DNA from: Salegentibacter salinarum | Lineage (GTDB): Bacteria > Bacteroidota > Bacteroidia > Flavobacteriales > Flavobacteriaceae | Reading direction: 5' to 3' | Assembly (NCBI RefSeq): GCF_900168115.1 | Contig: NZ_FUZC01000003.1 | Location: 124,001 to 188,000 of the forward strand | Length of the DNA stretch: 64,000 nt | Part shown: piece after piece, positions 8,932 to 17,823 of the stretch | Numbering within the stretch: the stretch's first letter is position 1 | Layout: every line of letters begins with the position of its first letter | Notes under the pieces: model-generated | Databases searched by the model: none | The model's input: the letters and a program-made list of their open reading frames with translations, nothing else | Told to the model about the DNA's origin: nothing | Program-made: the position numbers and the translations under genes

Positions 8932-10893
8932 TTGAAATCACCACGATATCTTACCAAATCCCGGTTTAAACTCGCTTTGGATTGTCCAACAAAACTTTAC
9001 TATACCCGAAAACCGGAATATGAAAACAGTGCAGATACCGATAGCTTCCTGGAGCAACTTGCTCAGGGTGGGTTTCAGGTAGAAGAACTGGCGCGGATGG
9101 AACATCCAAGAAGTATTGCACTTATTGGTGATGATTACGATTATCAGAAATTGGCTGATGAAACACGAAAACTTTTGACTCAGGATGAAGTGAAGATTTT
9201 CGAACCTGCATTTCTGTTCAACGGACTTTTTATTCGGGTAGATATCCTGGTTAAAAAAGGAAATAAAGTACGCTTGCTGGAGGTGAAGGCAAAATCTGTT
9301 TCGAGAGAGCGACATGAGTCTTACCTTAATTCAAAAGGGAATAAATTACAAGGCGGGATTGACCACTACCTGTATGATGTGGCTTTTCAGAAATATGTGA
9401 TGCAGTCTTGTTATCCCGAATTGGAGATCTCCAGTTTCCTGAAGCTGGTCAATAAGGATGCTGTTACTTCTGTAGACGGACTTCACCAGTCTTTTAAAGT
9501 AGTGGCCGACTCCAATTTGCGCACTGGGATCGAGAAAAGAGAAGGGCTTACCAAGGAAGATCTGGGAGATTCTATTCTCTGTGAGGTTAATATTGATGCT
9601 GAAGTTGATCTGATTCTGAATCAGAATCCTATAGACGAAGCTTTGAGTTTTGAAGAAATGCTAAACTTGTTTAGGAGTCACTATCGGGAGGATCGGAAAC
9701 TATTTATAGGAATAGGAGGCCACTGCAAAGGGTGTGAGTTTAAGTCCGAACCAGCGTCCAAAAAGAAAAGTGGTTTCCACGAATGCTGGGCCGAGGAGTT
9801 AAAACTTCCGGTTTCAGCTATAGATGAGCCAAAGATCTATGATGTTTGGTATAATCCGGCTAAAAAACTTATTGAGGAAGGGAAATACTTTATGAAAGAG
9901 ATATCAGAAGAAGATTTCACGGTAAAACCTGAAGCCGGGAAACTTAGCCGATCTGAGCGTCAATGGCTGCAAATTGAGAAAACTGTTCAAGATGATAACT
10001 CTCCTTATTTTGATCTGGAAAACCTGAGAGCAGAACTGGCTTCCTGGAAATTCCCATTAAACTTCATCGATTTTGAAACCACCGCCGTTGCTCTTCCTTT
10101 CTTTAAAGATATGAGGCCCTACGAACAGCTGGCTTTCCAGTTTAGTCATCATATAGTGCACGAAGATGGTAGAGTTGAACATTTCAACGAATACTTAAAT
10201 ACTGAACCGGGAGAATATCCAAATTTCGATTTTATCCGTGCTTTAAAGAAGTCTCTTACGAGTAATGACGGAAATGTTTTTAGATATCACAATCACGAGA
10301 ATACGATTGTAAATGTAATTTACGATCAGCTGCGAAATTCGGCTGAACCGGATAAAGAGGAGTTATTGCAATTCATAGAAACCATAAGCCATAACACAAG
10401 CAGGAATGCAAAAAGCTGGAAAGGAGAGAGGGATATGATAGACCTGCAGAAAACCGTGGTAAAATATTATTACGATCCGGGAACGGGTGGTTCAAATTCC
10501 ATAAAAGCCGTTTTGCCAGCGGTGCTGCACTCCAGTAGCTATTTATTGGAGAAATATCAAAAACCCCTGTCGGAAATTGATGTGAGCAGCAAGAATTTTG
10601 ACCCCGACCATATTTTTCTAAGAATGGAGAACGGAAAGGCTGTGAGTCCATACAAAGCTTTACCTCCGGTGTTTGAGAATTGGGACAGTGATAAGCTGGA
10701 AGAAATAACAGAAAGCATCCCCGAGATTGCCGATGGGGGAGCGGCCCTATTTGCATACCAGAAATTGCAGTTCCCGGATCTTTCTGCCCCTGAAAGAGAA
10801 GCCATCAATCTGGCGTTGCTCCGCTACTGCGAGCTGGATACTTTAGCGATGGTGATGATCTATGAGTATTTTAGGGAAGTGTGTTATTTTTAG
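8932..10893 (+). CDS. DUF2779 protein: Cas4-like nuclease region plus DEDD exonuclease region
   Basis: 653 residues from a TTG start at 8932. The N-terminal third looks like a Cas4/AddB-type PD-(D/E)XK nuclease: D104 followed by E117-V-K119 (LLEVKAKS). There are four cysteines in iron-sulfur-like spacing, one near the N-terminus (C18) and three after the core (C265, C268, C285). The C-terminal half starts a DEDD-type RNase H fold at NFIDFETT (D380, E382), with a late acidic residue in ELDTLAMVM. DUF2779 proteins are widespread and of unproven function; DNA or RNA end processing is inferred from motifs. It follows the ATPase/cREC pair on the same strand, suggesting one module. Confidence 0.8.
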   Translation: MKSPRYLTKSRFKLALDCPTKLYYTRKPEYENSADTDSFLEQLAQGGFQVEELARMEHPRSIALIGDDYDYQKLADETRKLLTQDEVKIFEPAFLFNGLFIRVDILVKKGNKVRLLEVKAKSVSRERHESYLNSKGNKLQGGIDHYLYDVAFQKYVMQSCYPELEISSFLKLVNKDAVTSVDGLHQSFKVVADSNLRTGIEKREGLTKEDLGDSILCEVNIDAEVDLILNQNPIDEALSFEEMLNLFRSHYREDRKLFIGIGGHCKGCEFKSEPASKKKSGFHECWAEELKLPVSAIDEPKIYDVWYNPAKKLIEEGKYFMKEISEEDFTVKPEAGKLSRSERQWLQIEKTVQDDNSPYFDLENLRAELASWKFPLNFIDFETTAVALPFFKDMRPYEQLAFQFSHHIVHEDGRVEHFNEYLNTEPGEYPNFDFIRALKKSLTSNDGNVFRYHNHENTIVNVIYDQLRNSAEPDKEELLQFIETISHNTSRNAKSWKGERDMIDLQKTVVKYYYDPGTGGSNSIKAVLPAVLHSSSYLLEKYQKPLSEIDVSSKNFDPDHIFLRMENGKAVSPYKALPPVFENWDSDKLEEITESIPEIADGGAALFAYQKLQFPDLSAPEREAINLALLRYCELDTLAMVMIYEYFREVCYF

Positions 10894-10949
10894 AAGATAT
10901 TCTTAAGGGAGTTAATAACACCTGCTGAAGGAAAGTTAACATCTGCTTT

Positions 10950-11615
10950 TTAAAATACTTTATACAAAGTAGTTACTAATACACCTTTAAAACCGGGAGA
11001 TTTAACACATAATAACTGTTTTTCTTCCTTACCTATAAAGTTAAATGGAGGCTCTAAAAGATTTACACCACTTTGCTTTTTTAGTCTGATTCCCTGGCCG
11101 GAAATAATATCCTTATTTGGTTCAAAATCTTCTTCTGGTAAATGCTCGGTTAGAACTACATATTTAAATTCATATAATTTTCCTAAAACAGATTTTATTT
11201 CAGCATTAGATAAATGTTGTAAAACCTGTCTTAGAATAACGCAATCTGCGGCAGGCAATTCATCTTCTGCGATATCCAATGAGTGAAATTCTAAATTATC
11301 TGCTTTGAATTCTTTTTTATTATGCGCGATAAGATCTGTAACTATGTCTATTGCAATATACTTTTTGGAGTATTTCACCAATTCTTTTCCAATATTAAAA
11401 TCACCGCAACCCAGATCGCAAACCACCGGAGGAGTTTCAAAATTTTTTAAAAAATCTGATATTACAGCGATATACGGGTTTACAATTTCAGGACGATGGG
11501 AGCCCAAACCGGAGTAAAATTCAGATCTCTTACCACCCCAAAGGTTTTTTTCATAGATCTGCGCCATGGCATCTTTAGTTGGCCACGGTTTTGTTATTTT
11601 TTTATTATTTGTCAT
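10950..11615 (-). CDS. Class I SAM-dependent methyltransferase
   Basis: 221 residues. SAM-binding motif I is VCDLGCGDFNIG (about residues 65-76), followed by the acidic strand YIAIDIV and motif IV region DCVILRQVLQHL. The N-terminal region (KDAMAQIYEKNLWGG) resembles that of small-molecule or sugar methyltransferases rather than DNA methyltransferases, since no DPPY or NPPY motif is present. It converges with the DUF2779 gene and stands alone. The substrate is unknown. Confidence 0.8.
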   Translation of the reverse strand: MTNNKKITKPWPTKDAMAQIYEKNLWGGKRSEFYSGLGSHRPEIVNPYIAVISDFLKNFETPPVVCDLGCGDFNIGKELVKYSKKYIAIDIVTDLIAHNKKEFKADNLEFHSLDIAEDELPAADCVILRQVLQHLSNAEIKSVLGKLYEFKYVVLTEHLPEEDFEPNKDIISGQGIRLKKQSGVNLLEPPFNFIGKEEKQLLCVKSPGFKGVLVTTLYKVF

Positions 11616-11799
11616 TTGAAGGAGAAAATTGGTTTTTTACTTTAAAGATGTGTGTAAGACAAGGTAACCGCCACCAAAAAAGGATCTTTTAGTTTGCCGT
11701 TCCCGTACTCCTCTTTTTGGTATAGCAGAGCTTATTTAGACATTTTTAGAGCTCGTTTAAAGTGAGATTTTGTAAGGAAACATTAGGACATCTTTTAAA

Positions 11800-12786
11800 T
11801 TAAATTATATGAACCTGTTCGCCTAAATCTTTCATAAGCTTTGCAAGTGGTCTTTTAAGAAGATCTTTATTCTCTGTATAGTTACCAATAATAAATCGAT
11901 GGATTAATTCCTCATCTATATTTATACTATGAGTAGTTTTGAAAAAATTAATAATTTCCTTTTTTCGAGAAGAATTATAATAGACACTTTTGAGGAATAT
12001 TTCGGCTGCGATATCTGTGAATTGCCTATACTGCGACTCTAACTTAAACTCACTTTTAAAATGGTTTAATTTTTTCTCTAATAGTTTGTTACCTAGATAT
12101 TTTCCTCTTAATTCTAGTTTAATTTTAATATCATCTTCGTCAAGATTCATTAAGTAACGAGTTAGAGTTCCCTTATCCACTTTATATTTTGCAATGGTGT
12201 GCACATCTTCCTCATAAGGATGAATATTATCAGAAAGATTATATTCATTAGCTGTTTTTGACATATTACAGCTGGCACAGCACGGTATAAGATTGTAGAA
12301 TGAAAGACTTAAAAAGGGATAGATTTTTTGAGGGAAATAATGGTCTATATGGAACAACAATTTGGTTTTTCCATTGTGGTCTACTGTTAGTCCATATTGT
12401 GTATTGCAATACACACAAGATTTAATATTCAATTTTTTAGACAACCATACAGCCTTCGCACTTTTACGGAAACGGTCATAACCAAAAAAGTCGTCTATCT
12501 TTTTCCCCAGAGGGGTTAAAGTCGAACCATTGGTATCATAAATATGGGTAAATAGTCCAGAACTTGTCATATGATCTTTTATTTCTTGTAGTATCTTAGG
12601 TTCCGAAATAAGGATATATTCGAGATTTTCTAGAACATATTCCATTGTTCTTTTATCCCCACCATTTGAAGCAGACTTTATCCAATTTTCCAGTTTAGTC
12701 TTTGGGGAGATGTAATTTCCCTTATCAGTAAGAATACGTCTTGCGTACTCCTTTGCTATAACAGGATCTTTACTCAGTTTGATCAT
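11800..12786 (-). CDS. HNH endonuclease, Septu PtuB-like
   Basis: 328 residues with a central HNH nuclease: zinc knuckle CxxC at 124/127 and a second one at 170/173, the catalytic HIDH at 146-149, N165 and N174. This matches the McrA/PtuB type of HNH protein found as partner of overcoming-lysogenization-defect-like ATPases. Its start lies 17 bases inside the end of the ATPase gene, the arrangement expected of a Septu (ptuA-ptuB) phage-defence pair. The C-terminal third (about 220-328) is helical and unassigned. It is the last gene of the long minus-strand operon. Confidence 0.82.
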   Translation of the reverse strand: MIKLSKDPVIAKEYARRILTDKGNYISPKTKLENWIKSASNGGDKRTMEYVLENLEYILISEPKILQEIKDHMTSSGLFTHIYDTNGSTLTPLGKKIDDFFGYDRFRKSAKAVWLSKKLNIKSCVYCNTQYGLTVDHNGKTKLLFHIDHYFPQKIYPFLSLSFYNLIPCCASCNMSKTANEYNLSDNIHPYEEDVHTIAKYKVDKGTLTRYLMNLDEDDIKIKLELRGKYLGNKLLEKKLNHFKSEFKLESQYRQFTDIAAEIFLKSVYYNSSRKKEIINFFKTTHSINIDEELIHRFIIGNYTENKDLLKRPLAKLMKDLGEQVHII

Positions 12787-14722
12787 TAGTCTTGTTTCTT
12801 AATTCCTTTTCTAAATTTTTAATCTTGTTTTTTAATTCATCTATTTCTGCAGTGCCTTCTTTTCTTTTAAATAATTCTTCCAGTTCCATTTTAATAATGG
12901 GCTCTCCAATTCTCGATATGATAAATTCAATTGTTTTTGATTCTTCATGAGATAAATCCTGCTCAGATTCCAGCAGAGTTAAAACCCACTCGATTTTTTT
13001 CTTTGAGAAAGCTCCTATAGTTCCATTATCCATAAAGAAAGAATCAGCAAAAAGAGAGTATATATTTCCTCCAAAAGTATGTTGAGTTTTATGCTGAACA
13101 AGTTCGGTATTTCCAAATTTATTTTTATTTAGAAAAATTACATTACTATTAGGTAATTCTGAAAGTATAAAAGGGCTATGGGTTGTGAAAATAATTTGAA
13201 TAATATATTCATCAAATAATCGCGAAATGAATTCAATAGCTTTAGAAAAAAATAACCGTTGCCATTCGGGATGCATTCCTACTTCGCCTTCATCTATGAA
13301 TAATACTATCCTTTTACTTTGAGTATTATAGTTATTTTTTTCCCTAAACTTAATTTCGTTCTTCGCATAAAATAATCGAGCATAAAAGTTGAGTAATTTT
13401 TGCTCACCCGAACTATAATTATTTTCAAATTGATAATGAAAGTGGAGATTATCTTTTAGAAGAGATTTTGAATTACTAATAATACGTTTGAATTGTTTCT
13501 GTTTTTTATTTAATGATAATTCAAATTTGTTAAAAATAGCCGCAAAAGTATCCTCCCATTTTTCATCATCTGTCTGATCATGAACAATTACATTACTTTT
13601 GACTGTAAACCCACTGTCTACAAGGATCTGATCTAAATTAATGACAATGGCTTTAAGTTTAGTGTCTAAATTATCATCACCAAATTCAGAATTCCCTTTT
13701 GTGAAAAAATCATCTAAAAGCTTCGCGGTTAAAGTGGATGCATGGATTTTCCAATAGGCTCTGAAAAAAGTAATATAGAATATTTTTTTGAATAATTCTT
13801 TCTTAACCTCCAGAGGAACAGTGTATAATGAAGTATATTCATTTTCTTTTTTATGGTATTCTTCTAATTGATAAGAAATGTTTTTTTCTAAATCATCAAG
13901 GAAATGATAAATTTCGTTTGAATTCTGCTTGTTTTTATCGCGAGAGGCTTCTTCACGGCCGTAGTATTCTAAGTTTAACAATTGATTATTTCTAATAGTA
14001 TCAACTGAAAAAGAAATTATATCACTATGATTAGGAAGAAATTCAGCAATTTCTGAATAATTTAAAATTAAATCCGATTCTCTAAGTTTTTCGTTTCTAC
14101 TATAAGCCAAAAGCCTCTCTGTTCTTTTTTGTACACGATAAGGTTGAGAATTGTTGTAGTGTTTACTCGAATTGTAAATATCACTGGTTAAAAGGTATGT
14201 TGTACTTATATCTTGAATATTATCATTTCCGCTGACCCAATCCTTAAACCTCATATCAAGGAGCGGATTATAGTAGATATATCTATTAGCTTCCATTTTA
14301 AACCAGTCTCGGTTTCCCTTTTTATCTAGCGGATTAAATTCATATCTCTCTACTTCATATCCCTCTTCTTGAAGCTTTTTTTCATTTACTAATTTTAAAG
14401 TTTCTTGAATGAATATTTTTTTTTCTAAAATTAAAATTCCCTTACCGGTTGGAAATCTAGCCAATGCTCCATTTCTGACATGGACAAGGTTATAATACAA
14501 GAACTCACTAAGGTTTGTTTTACCCGCGCCATTTTTACCTACAATGGCAGTAATACTTGATATGTTCTCCCTAAAAAAGCCCTTAGGTGTTGTATCTAGG
14601 TTTTGGGAAATCCTTAAGTTCTGTCCATCATATTCGAATTGGTCACCATTAGAATTATTAAAATTAAACCCAATATTTTTTATATTTCTGTAGTCCTGAA
14701 TCCAAACAAATTTAATTTCCAT
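12770..14722 (-). CDS. AAA/SMC-like ATPase, Septu PtuA-like
   Basis: 650 residues of an ABC/SMC-like ATPase of the OLD-related type. Walker A is GKNGAGKTN (62-70), the signature is SSGEQ (437-441), Walker B is IVLFIDEGE (472-480) and the H-switch lies in FTTHSPF (512-518). A charged coiled-coil tail ends the protein. The long insertion between Walker A and the signature is typical of PtuA, which senses phage-related DNA states and controls the HNH partner. It follows hsdR after 41 bases on the same strand. The type of Septu system is not resolvable by eye. Confidence 0.82.
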   Translation of the reverse strand: MEIKFVWIQDYRNIKNIGFNFNNSNGDQFEYDGQNLRISQNLDTTPKGFFRENISSITAIVGKNGAGKTNLSEFLYYNLVHVRNGALARFPTGKGILILEKKIFIQETLKLVNEKKLQEEGYEVERYEFNPLDKKGNRDWFKMEANRYIYYNPLLDMRFKDWVSGNDNIQDISTTYLLTSDIYNSSKHYNNSQPYRVQKRTERLLAYSRNEKLRESDLILNYSEIAEFLPNHSDIISFSVDTIRNNQLLNLEYYGREEASRDKNKQNSNEIYHFLDDLEKNISYQLEEYHKKENEYTSLYTVPLEVKKELFKKIFYITFFRAYWKIHASTLTAKLLDDFFTKGNSEFGDDNLDTKLKAIVINLDQILVDSGFTVKSNVIVHDQTDDEKWEDTFAAIFNKFELSLNKKQKQFKRIISNSKSLLKDNLHFHYQFENNYSSGEQKLLNFYARLFYAKNEIKFREKNNYNTQSKRIVLFIDEGEVGMHPEWQRLFFSKAIEFISRLFDEYIIQIIFTTHSPFILSELPNSNVIFLNKNKFGNTELVQHKTQHTFGGNIYSLFADSFFMDNGTIGAFSKKKIEWVLTLLESEQDLSHEESKTIEFIISRIGEPIIKMELEELFKRKEGTAEIDELKNKIKNLEKELRNKTNDQTE

Positions 14723-14763
14723 TATTCATAATAGTTATAGTTTTTATGACGAATATTTTGTGT

Positions 14764-17700
14764 TTAATTTCTATTCTCTCTCATACTCACCATCCTCTTC
14801 ATCGTATCAAAAAATGCTTGGTAAAATGCATCATCCTTGGCATACAAACGGTAAAGATCAAGTTCATTTTTTCGCTGTTTCCTCATAACGTCTTCAATAA
14901 TTCTTTTTAATGCGAGGTCGCTATTCTGCTTATCGGTATTATTGGCTACCTTAGCTTGAAAATCCTGATGCTCCTGAATATGTTTGCTCAACTGAATAAA
15001 TTTCATTCGTTGCTCATCAGGTGTGGCCTCCCAACCCTGGAACCATCTTTCATTGAAATTCTTGATAATATTTTCAAGGATATCTTCTTCTTTTTCTCCG
15101 TGAGCTCCACGCGGATTCGGGTTCTGCGGATCTACAGAAGTTTCTGTTGCATCCAGCCCTATAGAGTCATTGAGTTTTGTGCGCTCTAAACCGTATGTAG
15201 ATAAATCTACTGACTCTAATAATTCATCAAGATTATCTGCATCCTTATCTTTTACGATCAATTTTGGTATCAGAAATTTCAGGAACCAAAAGAGCTTTTC
15301 CCAGGTCAGCATCTCATAAGGCATAATAGCCGCCATCTGGCCGTAGATTTTTACAAACTGCTTGGCTTTAATCTTAAAATCGGCTTTATCTTCATCTTCC
15401 AGTTCCAGTTCAGTATTAAAGCGATATGCTGCCTGGTCAATAATCGGACTCAACTTCTGGGCATCCTCTTTCATAAAGAACTTCTCACAGAAAAGTTCTA
15501 CCTCTTGCTGTTCGTAAATCCCGGTTTCATCTAAAGTTTCTTTTATTTCGTGGAGTACATTAATATCTGTAGCTGCGCTTAAAGAAGTTGCCGTATAAAA
15601 AGGATCAAATGAATTCCTGATATCATCAGTAGAATTAAAGAAATCCAGGATAAAAATATCTTCAGTTTTCTTCCCTAGTTTATCGGCCGACCTGTTTAAT
15701 CTTGATAAAGCCTGAACCGCCAATACACCCTGTAGTTTTTTGTCTACATACATTGCGGTAAGTTTTGGTTGATCAAAACCGGTAAGATACTTATTGGCGA
15801 CTACCAGGATGCGGTATTCGTCTTTATCGAAATTTTCCTTGGTATCCTTTTCGCCGAAACCATTCATATCGGCTTCGGTGTATTCAATACCGTCTACAGT
15901 TTTAGATCCTGAAAAAGCGATAAGTATTTTAAAAGGACTTCCTCTTTGTTCTAGAATCCTGCTTAAGGCTTTATAATATCGAATAGCAGAAACGATACTC
16001 TGAGTGACCACCATGGCCTTCGCTTTTCCTTTGAGTTTTTTCTTATTGACAATATTCGGAATGAAGTGGTCCAGGATCACCTCGGCTTTAGTATCAATAG
16101 TTTGCTGATGACTTTCTACGTAAGCCTTTAATTTCTTCTGCGCTTTTTGAGAATCGAATAGGGGATTATCTTCTATAGATTTCTCAATCTCGTAATAACT
16201 TTTATAGGTGGTATAATTCGCCAGCACATCCAGGATGAAACCTTCTTCAATAGCCTGTTTCATAGAATACAGATGAAAAGGCTTAAAGGAACCGTCCGAC
16301 TGTTTTACTCCAAATTTTTCTAAAGTATTATTCTTAGGTGTAGCCGTAAAAGCTAAGTAAGAGGCATTCCCGCGCATTTTTCTTGCCTGCATAGCTTTTA
16401 TGATCTTATCCTGCACATCTTCCTCATCTTCTTCCTGTGCCTGCTGACCCATCGACTGGTTCATCTTGTCGTGAGCAGATCCACTTTGGGAACTATGAGC
16501 CTCATCAATAACCACTGCAAAACGTTTGTCGCTTAAATCTGAAATACCATCTATAATAAACGGGAATTTTTGGATGGTAGTAATGATGATCTTTTTTCCG
16601 CTTTCCAGGCTATCTCTTAATTCTTTGGAAGAATAGGCCGGAGCTACTATATTTTTAACTTCAGAAAAATCTTTAATGTTATCTCGTATCTGTTTATCCA
16701 GCAAGCGCCTATCGGTTACGACTATGACAGAATCAAATAAAGGCTTTTCCATTCCCTGACTACCGTGAATTCCTTCTAGCTCGGGATAGGTCTCAATAAG
16801 CTGAAACGCGGCCCAGGTAATGGAATTCGATTTTCCTGAACCTGCCGAGTGCTGAATAAGATAAGTTTGACCAACACCATTTTGCCCGGCGTGGTCTATG
16901 GTCTTCCTTACTACATCCATTTGGTGATACCTTGGGAAGAATAAGGTTTTGGAATGTAAAGGGTCTTTAGCTTTTCCATCAAGTCTCACAAAATGCTGAA
17001 TTAGATTAGCCAGGCTTTTTTTAATAAGCACTTCCTCCCAAAGATAAGCTGTTTTATGACCGTTAGGATTTACCGGGTTTCCTTTGCCATTATCGTCTCC
17101 TTTGTTGAAGGGAAGAAAGAAGGTATTGCCGCCATTTAATTTGGTGGTCATATAAACTTCATCGGTATCTACCGCGAAATGCACCAGGCATCGACCGAAG
17201 TTTAGCAAGGTTTGTTTTATATCGCGATCATACTTATATTGCTTTTGTGCGTGGACTTTCGCATTCTGCCCAGTCCAGTGATTCTTTAATTCTGCAGTAA
17301 TAACAGGCAGACCATTTATAAAAATTACGATATCGATTTCCTCCCGTGGGTTCTCTACAGAATATCTTAATTGCCGGGTAGCGCTAAACTGGTTATCCTT
17401 AAAAAGCTTTTTTACCCGGTCGCTGCTACTAGCCAAGGGAGCCTGGTAAAATAATGTAAAATGTGCATCATCTACTGCCAAACCTTTTTTAAGCAACTGT
17501 AATACGCCATATTTTTTGATCATCCTGTCCAACCGCTCCAGAATCTTTAATTTCCAGTCACCGTGCCGTTGTAGCTTTTCCAGTTCCTCCTTTTGAGTTT
17601 CTTCCAAAAAGCTCCAGAACCTTCTTTTATCGATGGCATATTTCGCATCAAAGTCATTTGGGTTACCTATATAATAACCATTCCCGAAAAGATACTGCTC

Positions 17701-17823
17701 AGATTTTTCTGCGATATTTGCATTGGGATCCTGCTCTTTGATCTTTTCGATGGTTATCCCGGAAAGAGTTTCCTGGATGGCGGCTTCTAAAGCTTGTTCG
17801 TTAGTTTGAGATGGCATACTCAT
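14764..17823 (-). CDS. hsdR: Type I restriction endonuclease subunit R
   Basis: 1019 residues, normal for HsdR. The N-terminal PD-(D/E)XK nuclease shows D164 and E178-L-K180 (DIVIFINGLPVITAELK). The motor follows with Walker A SAGSGKS (326-332), DEAH (440-443), FTATPK and the helicase C half with QALSRLNR. This subunit translocates DNA and cuts it when the methyltransferase core meets unmodified sites. Its ATG lies 23 bases inside the end of the sacsin-like gene, so the two are probably translationally coupled, which is unusual because hsdR normally follows hsdS or hsdM. All core catalytic residues appear intact. Confidence 0.95.
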   Translation of the reverse strand: MSMPSQTNEQALEAAIQETLSGITIEKIKEQDPNANIAEKSEQYLFGNGYYIGNPNDFDAKYAIDKRRFWSFLEETQKEELEKLQRHGDWKLKILERLDRMIKKYGVLQLLKKGLAVDDAHFTLFYQAPLASSSDRVKKLFKDNQFSATRQLRYSVENPREEIDIVIFINGLPVITAELKNHWTGQNAKVHAQKQYKYDRDIKQTLLNFGRCLVHFAVDTDEVYMTTKLNGGNTFFLPFNKGDDNGKGNPVNPNGHKTAYLWEEVLIKKSLANLIQHFVRLDGKAKDPLHSKTLFFPRYHQMDVVRKTIDHAGQNGVGQTYLIQHSAGSGKSNSITWAAFQLIETYPELEGIHGSQGMEKPLFDSVIVVTDRRLLDKQIRDNIKDFSEVKNIVAPAYSSKELRDSLESGKKIIITTIQKFPFIIDGISDLSDKRFAVVIDEAHSSQSGSAHDKMNQSMGQQAQEEDEEDVQDKIIKAMQARKMRGNASYLAFTATPKNNTLEKFGVKQSDGSFKPFHLYSMKQAIEEGFILDVLANYTTYKSYYEIEKSIEDNPLFDSQKAQKKLKAYVESHQQTIDTKAEVILDHFIPNIVNKKKLKGKAKAMVVTQSIVSAIRYYKALSRILEQRGSPFKILIAFSGSKTVDGIEYTEADMNGFGEKDTKENFDKDEYRILVVANKYLTGFDQPKLTAMYVDKKLQGVLAVQALSRLNRSADKLGKKTEDIFILDFFNSTDDIRNSFDPFYTATSLSAATDINVLHEIKETLDETGIYEQQEVELFCEKFFMKEDAQKLSPIIDQAAYRFNTELELEDEDKADFKIKAKQFVKIYGQMAAIMPYEMLTWEKLFWFLKFLIPKLIVKDKDADNLDELLESVDLSTYGLERTKLNDSIGLDATETSVDPQNPNPRGAHGEKEEDILENIIKNFNERWFQGWEATPDEQRMKFIQLSKHIQEHQDFQAKVANNTDKQNSDLALKRIIEDVMRKQRKNELDLYRLYAKDDAFYQAFFDTMKRMVSMRENRN

